Shown piece after piece: positions 16,487-25,419 of a DNA stretch of 64,000 nucleotides. How positions within the stretch are numbered: the first letter of the stretch is position 1; each line of letters starts with the position of its first letter. The notes under the pieces were generated by a model, which saw only the letters and a list, made by a program, of their open reading frames with translations, did not search any database and had not been told where the DNA came from. Made by a program: the position numbers and the translations under genes. The DNA comes from Tamlana flava (lineage in GTDB: Bacteria > Bacteroidota > Bacteroidia > Flavobacteriales > Flavobacteriaceae): positions 558,001 through 622,000 of the forward strand of contig NZ_JBGGTX010000003.1 in the NCBI RefSeq assembly GCF_041287255.1, read 5' to 3'.

Positions 16487-19400
16487 ATGCTGACGAAACA
16501 AGGACTTTATTTACCAGAATTCGAACACGAAAATTGTGGTGCTGGTTTTATCTGTAACCTTAAGGGTGAAAAGACAAATCAAATCATACATGATGCCTTG
16601 GAAATTCTGGTAAAATTGGAACACCGTGGTGGTGTAAGTGCTGATGGAAAAACTGGAGACGGTGCCGGTTTATTAATTGATATTCCTCATGACTATTTTA
16701 AACGTGTTTGTGACTTTGAAATTCCAGAGCCCAAAGAGTATGCCGTGGGTATGGTTTTCTTGCCGAAAAACACCAATCAATACAAGTTTTGCAAAACTGT
16801 TTTTGAGAAAGAAATAAAGGCTCAAGACCTATCTATTTTAGGCTGGAGAAAAGTGCCTGTCGATTCCACCCAGCTGGGAGAAATTGCCAAGGCTTCAGAG
16901 CCAACCATAGAGCAAATATTTATTGGCAAAACCGAAGATATTAAAGACGCTATTTTTAATGCTAAATTATATGCTGCACGTAAAATTACTGAGCACGAAA
17001 TTTTAAATTCAAAAATATCTGAAAGCTCATATTTCTATGTGCCCAGTTTGTCAACAACTACGTTGATTTATAAAGGTATTATCATGCCTGAGGACATTGG
17101 CCCATATTATACAGACTTGCAGCAAATAGACTTGGTTACACGTCTGGCTTTGGTACACCAACGTTTCTCTACCAACACCATGCCTACTTGGGAACTCGCT
17201 CAACCATTCCGTTATATGTGCCAAAACGGTGAAATAAACACCTTACGCGGAAACGTTAGTAGAATGCGCGTTCGTGAGGAAATCATGAAAAGTGAGGTTT
17301 TTGGTCCACAAATTGAAAAATTGTTCCCAATTATTTTACCTGGTAAATCAGATTCCGCTTCTATGGATATGGTTGTAGAACTGTTAACTCATACAGGACG
17401 TTCGTTACCTGAAATCATGATGATGATGATTCCAGAGGCATGGGAAAAACACAAAACCATGAGTGAGGACAAAAAGGCATTTTATGAATACAATGCTTGT
17501 ATCATGGAACCATGGGATGGCCCTGCTTCTGTACCATTTACTGACGGAAATTATATAGGTGCCCTTTTGGACAGAAATGGTTTAAGACCATCAAGATATA
17601 CCATTACCAAGAGTGGTAAATTAATTATGTCTTCTGAAATTGGAGTGGTTAATATTCCTCCTTCAGACATTGAAAGCCATGGTAGATTGGAACCAGGAAA
17701 AATGTTCTTGGTAGACATGAACGAAGGCCGCATTATTGAAGACGAAGAAATTAAAAGCAAAATAGTTTCAGAGAGACCATATAAAAAATGGTTGGACAAA
17801 ACACGTTTACACTTAAGGAACGTTCCTTATACAAACGAAACTTGTCCGATTGAAACTATTGATATTAAAACAAGACAACGTTTATTCAACTACACATTTG
17901 AGGATATCCAGGAAATCATTGCTCCAATGGCCGAAACAGGCAAAGAAGCTCTGGGTTCAATGGGTATTGATACGCCTTTGGCTGTTTTGTCTGACAGACC
18001 TCAACTTATTTCAAATTACTTTAAACAGTTATTTGCACAAGTTACCAACCCTCCTTTGGATGGTATTCGGGAAGAAATTGTAACCGATATTGCCTTAAAC
18101 TTAGGTAAAGACCGAAATATTTTCAGCATTACCGAAAGACAGTGCAGAAAACTTAGAATACAAAACCCTGTTGTTTCCAATGCCGATTTAGAAAAAATAA
18201 GAACCATTTCAATTGATGGCTTCAAGGCTGAAACCATTCAAATGCTTTATCCAAAAGCGCAAGGTTTAAATGGCTTGGAAGATGCACTTGAAGATATCAT
18301 AATTCAGGTTGAAAAAGCTCTAGATAGAGGTACAAACATCATCATTCTTTCAGACAGAGGGGTGAATAAAGAATTCGCACCTATTCCAGCGCTTTTGGCA
18401 TGTTCGTATGTAAATCACCAAATGAATCGTTTGCGTAAACGTTCTTATTTCGATATAATAATTGAGTCTGCAGAACCTCGTGAACCACACCATTTTGCAG
18501 TTCTTTTTGGCTATGGCGCTAGTGCCATTAACCCTTATATGGTTAATGAAATTATTAGGATGCAAGTTAGGGAGGGCTTTATTGCCAATATGGATGAGCA
18601 ACAGGCCGTGACAAATTTCAATAGAGCCATAGGAAAAGGCATTTTAAAAATCATGAACAAAATCGGAATCTCTACTTTACACTCGTACAGAGGTTCTCAA
18701 ATTTTCGAGATTGTTGGTTTCAACTCCCAATTCGTTGAAAAATATTTCCCTTACACAGCCTCAAGAATTGAAGGTATTGGGTTATACGAAATTGAAAAAG
18801 AAATTAACGAACGCTATAAACTGGCTTATCCTGACAAATTAATTGACAAACGCTTAGGATTAAACATTGGTGGTGATTATAGATGGAGACGTAATGGCGA
18901 GCGCCATATGTTCAACCCTACGACTATTGCAAAATTGCAACAGGCCGTTCGATTAAGTGACCAAAAAAGTTATGACGTTTATGCCAAAGCCATAAATGAG
19001 CAATCTGAGAACTTAATGACCATTCGTGGGCTGTTTGAGTTTACTAATTTAGACCCTATTCCTATTGAAGAGGTGGAAGATTGGACCGAAATAGTGAAAC
19101 GTTTTAAAACGGGAGCTATGTCTTACGGATCGATATCAAGGGAAGCTCATGAAAATTTGGCCATTGCCATGAACCGTATTGGTGGTAAATCCAATTCTGG
19201 TGAAGGTGGTGAGGACAGAAGGCGTTTCCAAAAAGATGTAAATGGAGACAGCAGAAACTCTGCCATCAAACAGGTTGCATCAGGTCGCTTTGGTGTAACA
19301 TCCCACTATTTGACCAACGCAAAGGAAATTCAAATAAAAATGGCGCAAGGTGCCAAGCCTGGTGAAGGCGGACAACTTCCAGCACATAAAGTTTTGCCAT

Positions 19401-21001
19401 GGATTGCTGCTGCCCGTAACTCCACACCTTTTGTTGGGTTGATTTCTCCGCCGCCACATCACGATATTTATTCTATTGAAGATTTGGCTCAGCTTATCTT
19501 CGATTTGAAAAATGCCAACCGGGATGCAAGAATCAATGTAAAATTAGTTTCTGAAGTTGGTGTTGGTACGATTGCCGCTGGTGTTTCTAAAGCAAAAGCA
19601 GATGTGGTGTTAATTTCAGGTTATGACGGCGGTACTGGAGCATCTCCTTTAACATCATTAAAACACGCTGGTTTACCATGGGAGCTTGGTTTATCTGAAG
19701 CACAACAAACCTTAGTATTAAATAATTTAAGAAGTAGAATTGTTGTAGAATGCGATGGACAATTAAAAACAGGTCGTGATGTTGCTGTCGCTGCCTTATT
19801 AGGTGCCGAAGAATTTGGTTTTGCAACCGCACCTCTTGTGGCTTCTGGCTGTATTATGATGCGTAAATGCCATTTAAATACCTGCCCAGTAGGTATTGCA
19901 ACCCAAGATAAAGAATTACGTAAAAACTTTAAAGGTACGCCAGAGCACGTTATTAACTTTTTCTATTATGTAGCAGAAGAATTAAGAGGTATTATGGCAC
20001 AACTTGGGTTCAGAACTTTAGCTGAAATGGTTGGACAAACGCATAAAATTAATGCCAATAAAGCCATTAAGCACTACAAAGCAAAAGGCTTGGATTTATC
20101 CAGCATTTTACACAGACCAAGCGCTTACAGTAAGCTTACGGTTAGAAATACGGAACAACAAGAACATAATTTAGACAACGTTTTAGACTTTACTATTTTA
20201 AAAGATTCGCATAGAGCTTTATATAGAAAGGAAAAAATGAATTTGTCATATCCTATCAAAAACGTTGACCGTACTGTTGGGGCTATTGTAAGCAACGAAA
20301 TTTCAAAAATATACGGTCATTTGGGCTTACCTGAAGACACTTTAAATATCAACTTTAAAGGTTCTGCCGGTCAAAGTTTTGGTGCCTTTGGCGCACACGG
20401 ACTTACCTTCTCTCTTGATGGAAATACTAACGATTATTTAGGTAAAGGATTATCTGGAGCTAAATTGATCGTTAGAAAACCAGCTGAAGCTGACTTTTTA
20501 GCTGAAAATAATATTATCGTTGGTAATGTTTGTCTATTTGGTGCCGTTCAAGGACAGGCCTATATAAACGGCATTGCCGGGGAGCGTTTTGCGGTTAGAA
20601 ACTCTGGATCTACTGCCGTAGTAGAAGGTGTGGGTGACCACTGCTGTGAATACATGACTGGAGGCAAAGTTGTTGTTTTAGGAAAAACAGGAAGAAACTT
20701 TGCTGCAGGTATGAGTGGAGGTATCGCTTATGTTTACGATCCAAACAATAAATTCGTAAACGGTTTGTGTAACACTGAAACAATTGAATTTGAAGATATT
20801 TCTCAGGAAGACGCTGCTGATTTAAAAGGCCTAATAGAAAAGCATGTACTTTATACAAACAGTAATCTTGGTCAAAAACTTTTAGCTGATTGGGATAATA
20901 GTCTAGCCAATTTTGTAAAGGTCATGCCAACAGAATACAAACGTGCCTTAAAACGTTTAGAGACAGAAGAACAAATGGTAGAAGAATTAACAATAGCATA
21001 G
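16487..21001 (+). CDS. gltB: Glutamate synthase, large subunit
   Basis: 1504 residues from ATG 16487; the open frame starts at TTG 16478. It transfers the amide of glutamine to 2-oxoglutarate. Domains in order: class II glutamine amidotransferase whose nucleophile C17 (HENCGAGF) is exposed after propeptide cleavage; central domain; FMN-binding TIM barrel with the [3Fe-4S] cysteines in CIMMRKCHLNTCPVG (about 1122-1136); C-terminal beta-helix with repeated G-x-G motifs (GGKVVVLGKTGRNFAAGMSGG). All key residues are present. gltD follows 4 bases later. With the divergent amt operon it forms an ammonium-assimilation block. Confidence 0.97.
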   Translation: MLTKQGLYLPEFEHENCGAGFICNLKGEKTNQIIHDALEILVKLEHRGGVSADGKTGDGAGLLIDIPHDYFKRVCDFEIPEPKEYAVGMVFLPKNTNQYKFCKTVFEKEIKAQDLSILGWRKVPVDSTQLGEIAKASEPTIEQIFIGKTEDIKDAIFNAKLYAARKITEHEILNSKISESSYFYVPSLSTTTLIYKGIIMPEDIGPYYTDLQQIDLVTRLALVHQRFSTNTMPTWELAQPFRYMCQNGEINTLRGNVSRMRVREEIMKSEVFGPQIEKLFPIILPGKSDSASMDMVVELLTHTGRSLPEIMMMMIPEAWEKHKTMSEDKKAFYEYNACIMEPWDGPASVPFTDGNYIGALLDRNGLRPSRYTITKSGKLIMSSEIGVVNIPPSDIESHGRLEPGKMFLVDMNEGRIIEDEEIKSKIVSERPYKKWLDKTRLHLRNVPYTNETCPIETIDIKTRQRLFNYTFEDIQEIIAPMAETGKEALGSMGIDTPLAVLSDRPQLISNYFKQLFAQVTNPPLDGIREEIVTDIALNLGKDRNIFSITERQCRKLRIQNPVVSNADLEKIRTISIDGFKAETIQMLYPKAQGLNGLEDALEDIIIQVEKALDRGTNIIILSDRGVNKEFAPIPALLACSYVNHQMNRLRKRSYFDIIIESAEPREPHHFAVLFGYGASAINPYMVNEIIRMQVREGFIANMDEQQAVTNFNRAIGKGILKIMNKIGISTLHSYRGSQIFEIVGFNSQFVEKYFPYTASRIEGIGLYEIEKEINERYKLAYPDKLIDKRLGLNIGGDYRWRRNGERHMFNPTTIAKLQQAVRLSDQKSYDVYAKAINEQSENLMTIRGLFEFTNLDPIPIEEVEDWTEIVKRFKTGAMSYGSISREAHENLAIAMNRIGGKSNSGEGGEDRRRFQKDVNGDSRNSAIKQVASGRFGVTSHYLTNAKEIQIKMAQGAKPGEGGQLPAHKVLPWIAAARNSTPFVGLISPPPHHDIYSIEDLAQLIFDLKNANRDARINVKLVSEVGVGTIAAGVSKAKADVVLISGYDGGTGASPLTSLKHAGLPWELGLSEAQQTLVLNNLRSRIVVECDGQLKTGRDVAVAALLGAEEFGFATAPLVASGCIMMRKCHLNTCPVGIATQDKELRKNFKGTPEHVINFFYYVAEELRGIMAQLGFRTLAEMVGQTHKINANKAIKHYKAKGLDLSSILHRPSAYSKLTVRNTEQQEHNLDNVLDFTILKDSHRALYRKEKMNLSYPIKNVDRTVGAIVSNEISKIYGHLGLPEDTLNINFKGSAGQSFGAFGAHGLTFSLDGNTNDYLGKGLSGAKLIVRKPAEADFLAENNIIVGNVCLFGAVQGQAYINGIAGERFAVRNSGSTAVVEGVGDHCCEYMTGGKVVVLGKTGRNFAAGMSGGIAYVYDPNNKFVNGLCNTETIEFEDISQEDAADLKGLIEKHVLYTNSNLGQKLLADWDNSLANFVKVMPTEYKRALKRLETEEQMVEELTIA

Positions 21002-21005
21002 TGTC

Positions 21006-22469
21006 ATGGGAAAAGTAACCGGATTCAAAGAATTTGAAAGACAAGATGAAAAATACACGCCTGTTGAAGAACGGGTAAAACATTATAAAGAATTTACAGT
21101 TCCATTAAGTGAAGAAGAAATAACCAAACAAGGTTCGCGTTGTATGGATTGCGGTATCCCATTTTGCCATAGTGGGTGCCCTCTGGGGAATTTAATCCCA
21201 GATTTTAACCATATGGTACACCAAGGTGAATGGCAAAAAGCCTCTTGGATACTGCATTCAACAAACAATTTCCCTGAATTCACAGGCAGATTATGTCCTG
21301 CACCTTGTGAAAAATCTTGTGTTTTGGGAATTATAGAAGACCCTGTTTCCATTGAAAATATCGAAAAACAGATTGTTGAACGTGCTTTTAAGGAAGGGTG
21401 GATTAAACCACAGCCTCCCAAAACAAGATCTGGAAAAACCATTGCCGTTGTAGGTTCTGGACCTGCTGGTTTGGCCGCTGCACAGCAATTAAATAGAGCT
21501 GGACATACCGTAACCGTTTTTGAAAGAGATGACGAAATCGGCGGACTTTTACGTTACGGCATCCCTAATTTCAAAATGGAAAAGGAAATCATTGACCGTC
21601 GTTTAGCCATTTTAGAGGCTGAAGGCATCACCTTTAAAACCAATGTTAATGTTGGTGTTAATTACGATGTTGAAGAACTAAAAGCCTTTGACGCTGTTGT
21701 ACTTTGTGGTGGTGCTACCGAAAGACGCAGTCTACCGACTCCAGGAATTGATGCTGATGGTGTTGTACAAGCTATGGACTTTTTAACGCAACAAACCAAA
21801 GTACTTTTTGGTAAAAAAGTTGAAAACCAAGTCATGGCTACCGACAAACATGTTGTTGTAATTGGGGGTGGTGATACAGGATCAGACTGTGTTGGAACCT
21901 CTAACCGCCATGGAGCAAAATCGGTTGTGAATTTTGAAATCATGCCCAAACCTCCCGGGCACCGTTCACCAACTACGCCATGGCCATTCTGGCCGTTACA
22001 ATTAAAAACATCGTCTTCACACGAAGAGGGTGTTGAACGCAATTGGTTAATAAATACTAAAGAATTTGTAACTGATAAAAATAATAAATTAACCGCCCTT
22101 AAAACGGTAAATGTTGAGTGGAAAATGGTTCCGGGTGAGCGCCCTCAATTAATTGAAGTACCTGGCACCGAAAAAACTTGGCCATGTGATCTAGCTTTAT
22201 TGGCTCTTGGCTTTACAGGTCCGGAAAGTACGTTGGCAGATAAATTGGGCATTGAAAGAGACGCTCGATCAAACTATAAAGCCGAGTACGGAAAATACCA
22301 AACCAACATACCAAATATCTTTACTGCTGGAGATATGCGCCGTGGACAATCATTAATTGTTTGGGCCATTTCTGAAGGACGCGAATCCGCCCGCCAAGTA
22401 GATTTATATTTGATGGGCAAATCAGATTTACCATCAAAAGATGTTGCTGGGGATTTGGTTGCTTTATAG
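21006..22469 (+). CDS. gltD: Glutamate synthase, small subunit
   Basis: 487 residues. It oxidises NADPH and passes electrons to GltB. The N-terminal region carries the two Fe-S cysteine groups, C46-x2-C49-x4-C54-x3-C58 and C97-x3-C101-x3-C105. The FAD motif GSGPAG is at 150-155 and the NAD(P) motif GGGDTGSDCVG at about 287-297. The C-terminus has the GD site TAGDMRRGQSLIVWA. It is the second gene of gltBD and ends in a strong terminator. Confidence 0.97.
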   Translation: MGKVTGFKEFERQDEKYTPVEERVKHYKEFTVPLSEEEITKQGSRCMDCGIPFCHSGCPLGNLIPDFNHMVHQGEWQKASWILHSTNNFPEFTGRLCPAPCEKSCVLGIIEDPVSIENIEKQIVERAFKEGWIKPQPPKTRSGKTIAVVGSGPAGLAAAQQLNRAGHTVTVFERDDEIGGLLRYGIPNFKMEKEIIDRRLAILEAEGITFKTNVNVGVNYDVEELKAFDAVVLCGGATERRSLPTPGIDADGVVQAMDFLTQQTKVLFGKKVENQVMATDKHVVVIGGGDTGSDCVGTSNRHGAKSVVNFEIMPKPPGHRSPTTPWPFWPLQLKTSSSHEEGVERNWLINTKEFVTDKNNKLTALKTVNVEWKMVPGERPQLIEVPGTEKTWPCDLALLALGFTGPESTLADKLGIERDARSNYKAEYGKYQTNIPNIFTAGDMRRGQSLIVWAISEGRESARQVDLYLMGKSDLPSKDVAGDLVAL

Positions 22470-22491
22470 GCAAACACAAAATGAAAGAACA

Positions 22492-22523
22492 AAAAAATGC
22501 GAGCTAAAAGCTCGCATTTTTTA
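22492..22523. terminator. Bidirectional terminator between gltD and fbp
   Basis: Long perfect stem AAAAAATGCGAGCT (22492-22505) with AGCTCGCATTTTTT (22509-22522), loop AAA. It serves both converging genes. Confidence 0.93.
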
Positions 22524-22541
22524 TTCCATTACCTTTCTTAT

Positions 22542-23549
22542 TTATTGAGCATTCCGCATAAATTCCTCAGCCTTTTCAACCATATTCTTGCTGCCACAAA
22601 TAAAGGGCACGCGTTGGTGCAACTCAGTTGGTTCAACATCTAAAGTTCTTGTAAACCCATCACTGGATTTACCATTAGCCTGTTCCGCCAAAAATGCCAT
22701 AGGGTTACATTCGTATAACAAACGTAGTTTTCCGTTAGGATTCTTCGAACTTTGAGGGTATAAATAAATACCTCCTTTAATCATATTTCTATGAAAATCA
22801 GAAACCAATGAGCCAATATACCTAGAGGTATAGGGCCTATCTTCCTCTTCCTTTTGGCAATATTTAATATAGTTTTTAATGCCTTGCGGAAAATGAATAT
22901 AATTTCCTTCGTTTACCGAATAAATATTGCCATCAACTGGATATTTCATATTTGGATGCGATAAGTAAAATGATCCAATGGCTGGGTTTAAGGTAAAGCC
23001 ATTAACACCATCACCAGTGGTATAAACTAACATGGTTGATGTACCATAAACCACATAACCAGCTGCAACCTGTTCGCTTCCCTTCTGAAGAAAATCTTCG
23101 AGTTGAACGGGTGTACCAACTGGTGTTACCCTTCTATAAATAGAAAAAATTGTCCCTACTGAAACATTTACGTCAATATTCGAAGAGCCATCCAAAGGAT
23201 CTATCAAAACGACATATTTATTTTGATGGTTTTCGTCTTGACTGTTTATAGTTATAAAATCATCTTCCTCTTCACTGGCAATACCACAAACAATGTTCCG
23301 CTTGGTTAACGTTTGTATAAACTTCTCATTGGCATAAACATCAAGTTTTTGCTGGTCTTCACCTTGAATATTGGTATCTCCTGCCGCCCCAATAATATCA
23401 ACCAAACCAGCCTTATTTACCTCGTGGTTAACAACTTTTGCAGCAAGACGGATGGAATTAAGTAAACTTGATAACTCACCAGAGGAATACTTAAAAGATG
23501 CCTGGTTTTCTATAATAAATTCCCCGAGAGTTTGCTTTTTATGAGCCAT
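22542..23549 (-). CDS. fbp: Fructose-1,6-bisphosphatase, class I
   Basis: 335 residues. It hydrolyses fructose 1,6-bisphosphate in gluconeogenesis. The metal and substrate motif DPLDGSSNIDVNVSVGTIF is at about 137-156, preceded by the SEEEDD acidic loop, and GKLRLLYECNPMAF is near residue 280. The length and motifs are those of the AMP-regulated class I enzyme. With PEP carboxylase in the window it fits growth on amino or organic acids. Confidence 0.96.
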   Translation of the reverse strand: MAHKKQTLGEFIIENQASFKYSSGELSSLLNSIRLAAKVVNHEVNKAGLVDIIGAAGDTNIQGEDQQKLDVYANEKFIQTLTKRNIVCGIASEEEDDFITINSQDENHQNKYVVLIDPLDGSSNIDVNVSVGTIFSIYRRVTPVGTPVQLEDFLQKGSEQVAAGYVVYGTSTMLVYTTGDGVNGFTLNPAIGSFYLSHPNMKYPVDGNIYSVNEGNYIHFPQGIKNYIKYCQKEEEDRPYTSRYIGSLVSDFHRNMIKGGIYLYPQSSKNPNGKLRLLYECNPMAFLAEQANGKSSDGFTRTLDVEPTELHQRVPFICGSKNMVEKAEEFMRNAQ

Positions 23550-23665
23550 AGTTGATTAGTTTGTTTCTACAAATTAACTGAATTTTTTGGCAAACTACAA
23601 CGTTTTCGTTATCGATTACACCATTATTTAACTTTAAACTATATTTGATATAATTTTTAAGAAAT

Positions 23666-24145
23666 ATGAATTTTACTATAAGAAAATCTGTTAAAAACGA
23701 TATGCTCCAAGTTTTAGAATTAATTAAAGAACTAGCCATATTTGAAAAAGAACCTGATGCCGTTGAAGTTACGGCAGAAGATTTGGAACAGGATGGTTTT
23801 GGAGAGCATCCAGCATTCCTGTGCTTTGTTGCCGAAGTTAATGCAAAAATTGAAGGCATTGCATTAATTTATAACCGCTATTCCACATGGAAAGGTCGCG
23901 CCATTCATTTAGAAGATTTAATTGTTCGGGAAACTATGCGCGGCACTGGAATTGGAACTGCACTTTTGGATGAAGTTATTAAATATGGCCATAGTATTGG
24001 TGTAAAACGTATTAATTGGGAGGTTCTGGATTGGAACGAACCTGCAATTGCTTTTTATGAAAATAAAGGCGCCAAGGTAATGCGCGATTGGGACGTGGTT
24101 CAATTAAGCGAAGAAGGTATTAAAAACTATATTTCAAAGTTATAG
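23666..24145 (+). CDS. GNAT acetyltransferase, diamine-type
   Basis: 159 residues covering one GNAT domain. The acetyl-CoA motif A is RETMRGTGIGTALLDEV (about 90-106), followed by VLDWNEPAIAFYENKGA. The N-terminal KNDMLQVLELIKELAIFEKEPD is like spermidine/spermine (diamine) N1-acetyltransferases, so a polyamine or similar amine is the best guess. The lysC gene begins one base after its stop, so they are cotranscribed. Confidence 0.85.
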   Translation: MNFTIRKSVKNDMLQVLELIKELAIFEKEPDAVEVTAEDLEQDGFGEHPAFLCFVAEVNAKIEGIALIYNRYSTWKGRAIHLEDLIVRETMRGTGIGTALLDEVIKYGHSIGVKRINWEVLDWNEPAIAFYENKGAKVMRDWDVVQLSEEGIKNYISKL

Positions 24146-24146
24146 C

Positions 24147-25397
24147 ATGAAGGTATTCAAATTTGGTGGGGCTTCGGTAAAAGATGCCGAAGGCGTAAAA
24201 AACTTAGCCTCCGTTTTAAAAGAAATAGGGCACTCAACTACGGTAGTCGTTGTTTCTGCAATGGGCAAAACTACCAATGCCCTAGAAGTTGTGGTTAAAA
24301 ATTATTTTGAAAACAAAACCGAATTGCAAAGCTCAATCCAAGAAGTAAAAAAATATCACAATGAGATACTCTTAGATTTGTTTGACAATGAAAATCATCA
24401 GGTTTTTAAAAAAGTAATTACTCTTTTTGATGAATTAAGTGCCCTGCTAAAAGTCAACAAATCACCAGACTATAGCTTTGTATACGACCAAATTGTTGGT
24501 TACGGCGAATTGGTTTCTACGACCATAATTAGCGAGTACTTAAACAGTATCGGTTTAAGAAACATATGGATTGATGTTAGAAATCTAGTTAAAACAGATA
24601 ATTATTACAGGCGTGCCAATGTAAATTGGACCGAGACTCAAAACTTAACATCTTCAAAATTCAATAAATCAGTTTTAAACATTACCCAAGGCTTTTTGGG
24701 AAGCGATGATAACAATTTTACAACAACACTTGGCAGAGAAGGCAGCGATTACACCGCAGCCATTATTGCCTATTGTTTAAATGCCGAAAGTGTTACCATT
24801 TGGAAAGATGTCCCTGGGGTTTTAAATGCCGACCCACGATATTTTGAAAATGCCCAAATACTCCATAAAATATCCTATCGAGAAGCTATCGAATTGGCTT
24901 TTTACGGTGCCTCGGTAATTCACCCAAAAACATTGCAACCTTTACAGCGCAAGGAAATTCCGTTATTTGTGAAATCATTTTTAAAACCAGAAAAACCTGG
25001 AACCCAAATTGGCAAAAACATCACCTTAGAACCCATGGTTCCGTGCTTTATAGTGAAGAAAAACCAAGTATTAATTTCATTGTCATCGTTAGATTTTTCA
25101 TTTATCGTTGAAGAAAATATCAGCGAAATTTTCAGCTTGCTGCATCAATTTAAAATGAAGGTTGATGTTATTCAAAATTCAGCCATTAGTTTTTCAGTTT
25201 GCATTGACAATATTTATAATAATTTAGATAAGCTTTTACAGCATCTAAAAGCAAAATTTAAAGTAACTTGTCATGAAAACGTTTCGCTTTACACGATAAG
25301 ACACTACAATCAAACTGCAATAAACCAAATAGAAGCGGACAAAACGGTGTTATTAAAACAATTAACACAAGAAACAATTCAAATAGTAACTAAATAA
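24147..25397 (+). CDS. lysC: Aspartate kinase
   Basis: 416 residues, monofunctional. It phosphorylates aspartate at the start of Lys/Thr/Met synthesis. MKVFKFGGASVKDAEGV is the nucleotide-binding N-terminus, TTLGREGSDYTAAIIAYCL the aspartate-binding segment, and DVPGVLNADPRY follows. The last 120 residues form a divergent regulatory (ACT-like) region with weak similarity, so feedback control is uncertain. Start ATG 24147 is next to the GNAT stop. Confidence 0.93.
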   Translation: MKVFKFGGASVKDAEGVKNLASVLKEIGHSTTVVVVSAMGKTTNALEVVVKNYFENKTELQSSIQEVKKYHNEILLDLFDNENHQVFKKVITLFDELSALLKVNKSPDYSFVYDQIVGYGELVSTTIISEYLNSIGLRNIWIDVRNLVKTDNYYRRANVNWTETQNLTSSKFNKSVLNITQGFLGSDDNNFTTTLGREGSDYTAAIIAYCLNAESVTIWKDVPGVLNADPRYFENAQILHKISYREAIELAFYGASVIHPKTLQPLQRKEIPLFVKSFLKPEKPGTQIGKNITLEPMVPCFIVKKNQVLISLSSLDFSFIVEENISEIFSLLHQFKMKVDVIQNSAISFSVCIDNIYNNLDKLLQHLKAKFKVTCHENVSLYTIRHYNQTAINQIEADKTVLLKQLTQETIQIVTK

Positions 25398-25419
25398 ACA
25401 ATTTAGTACATTTACAGCC

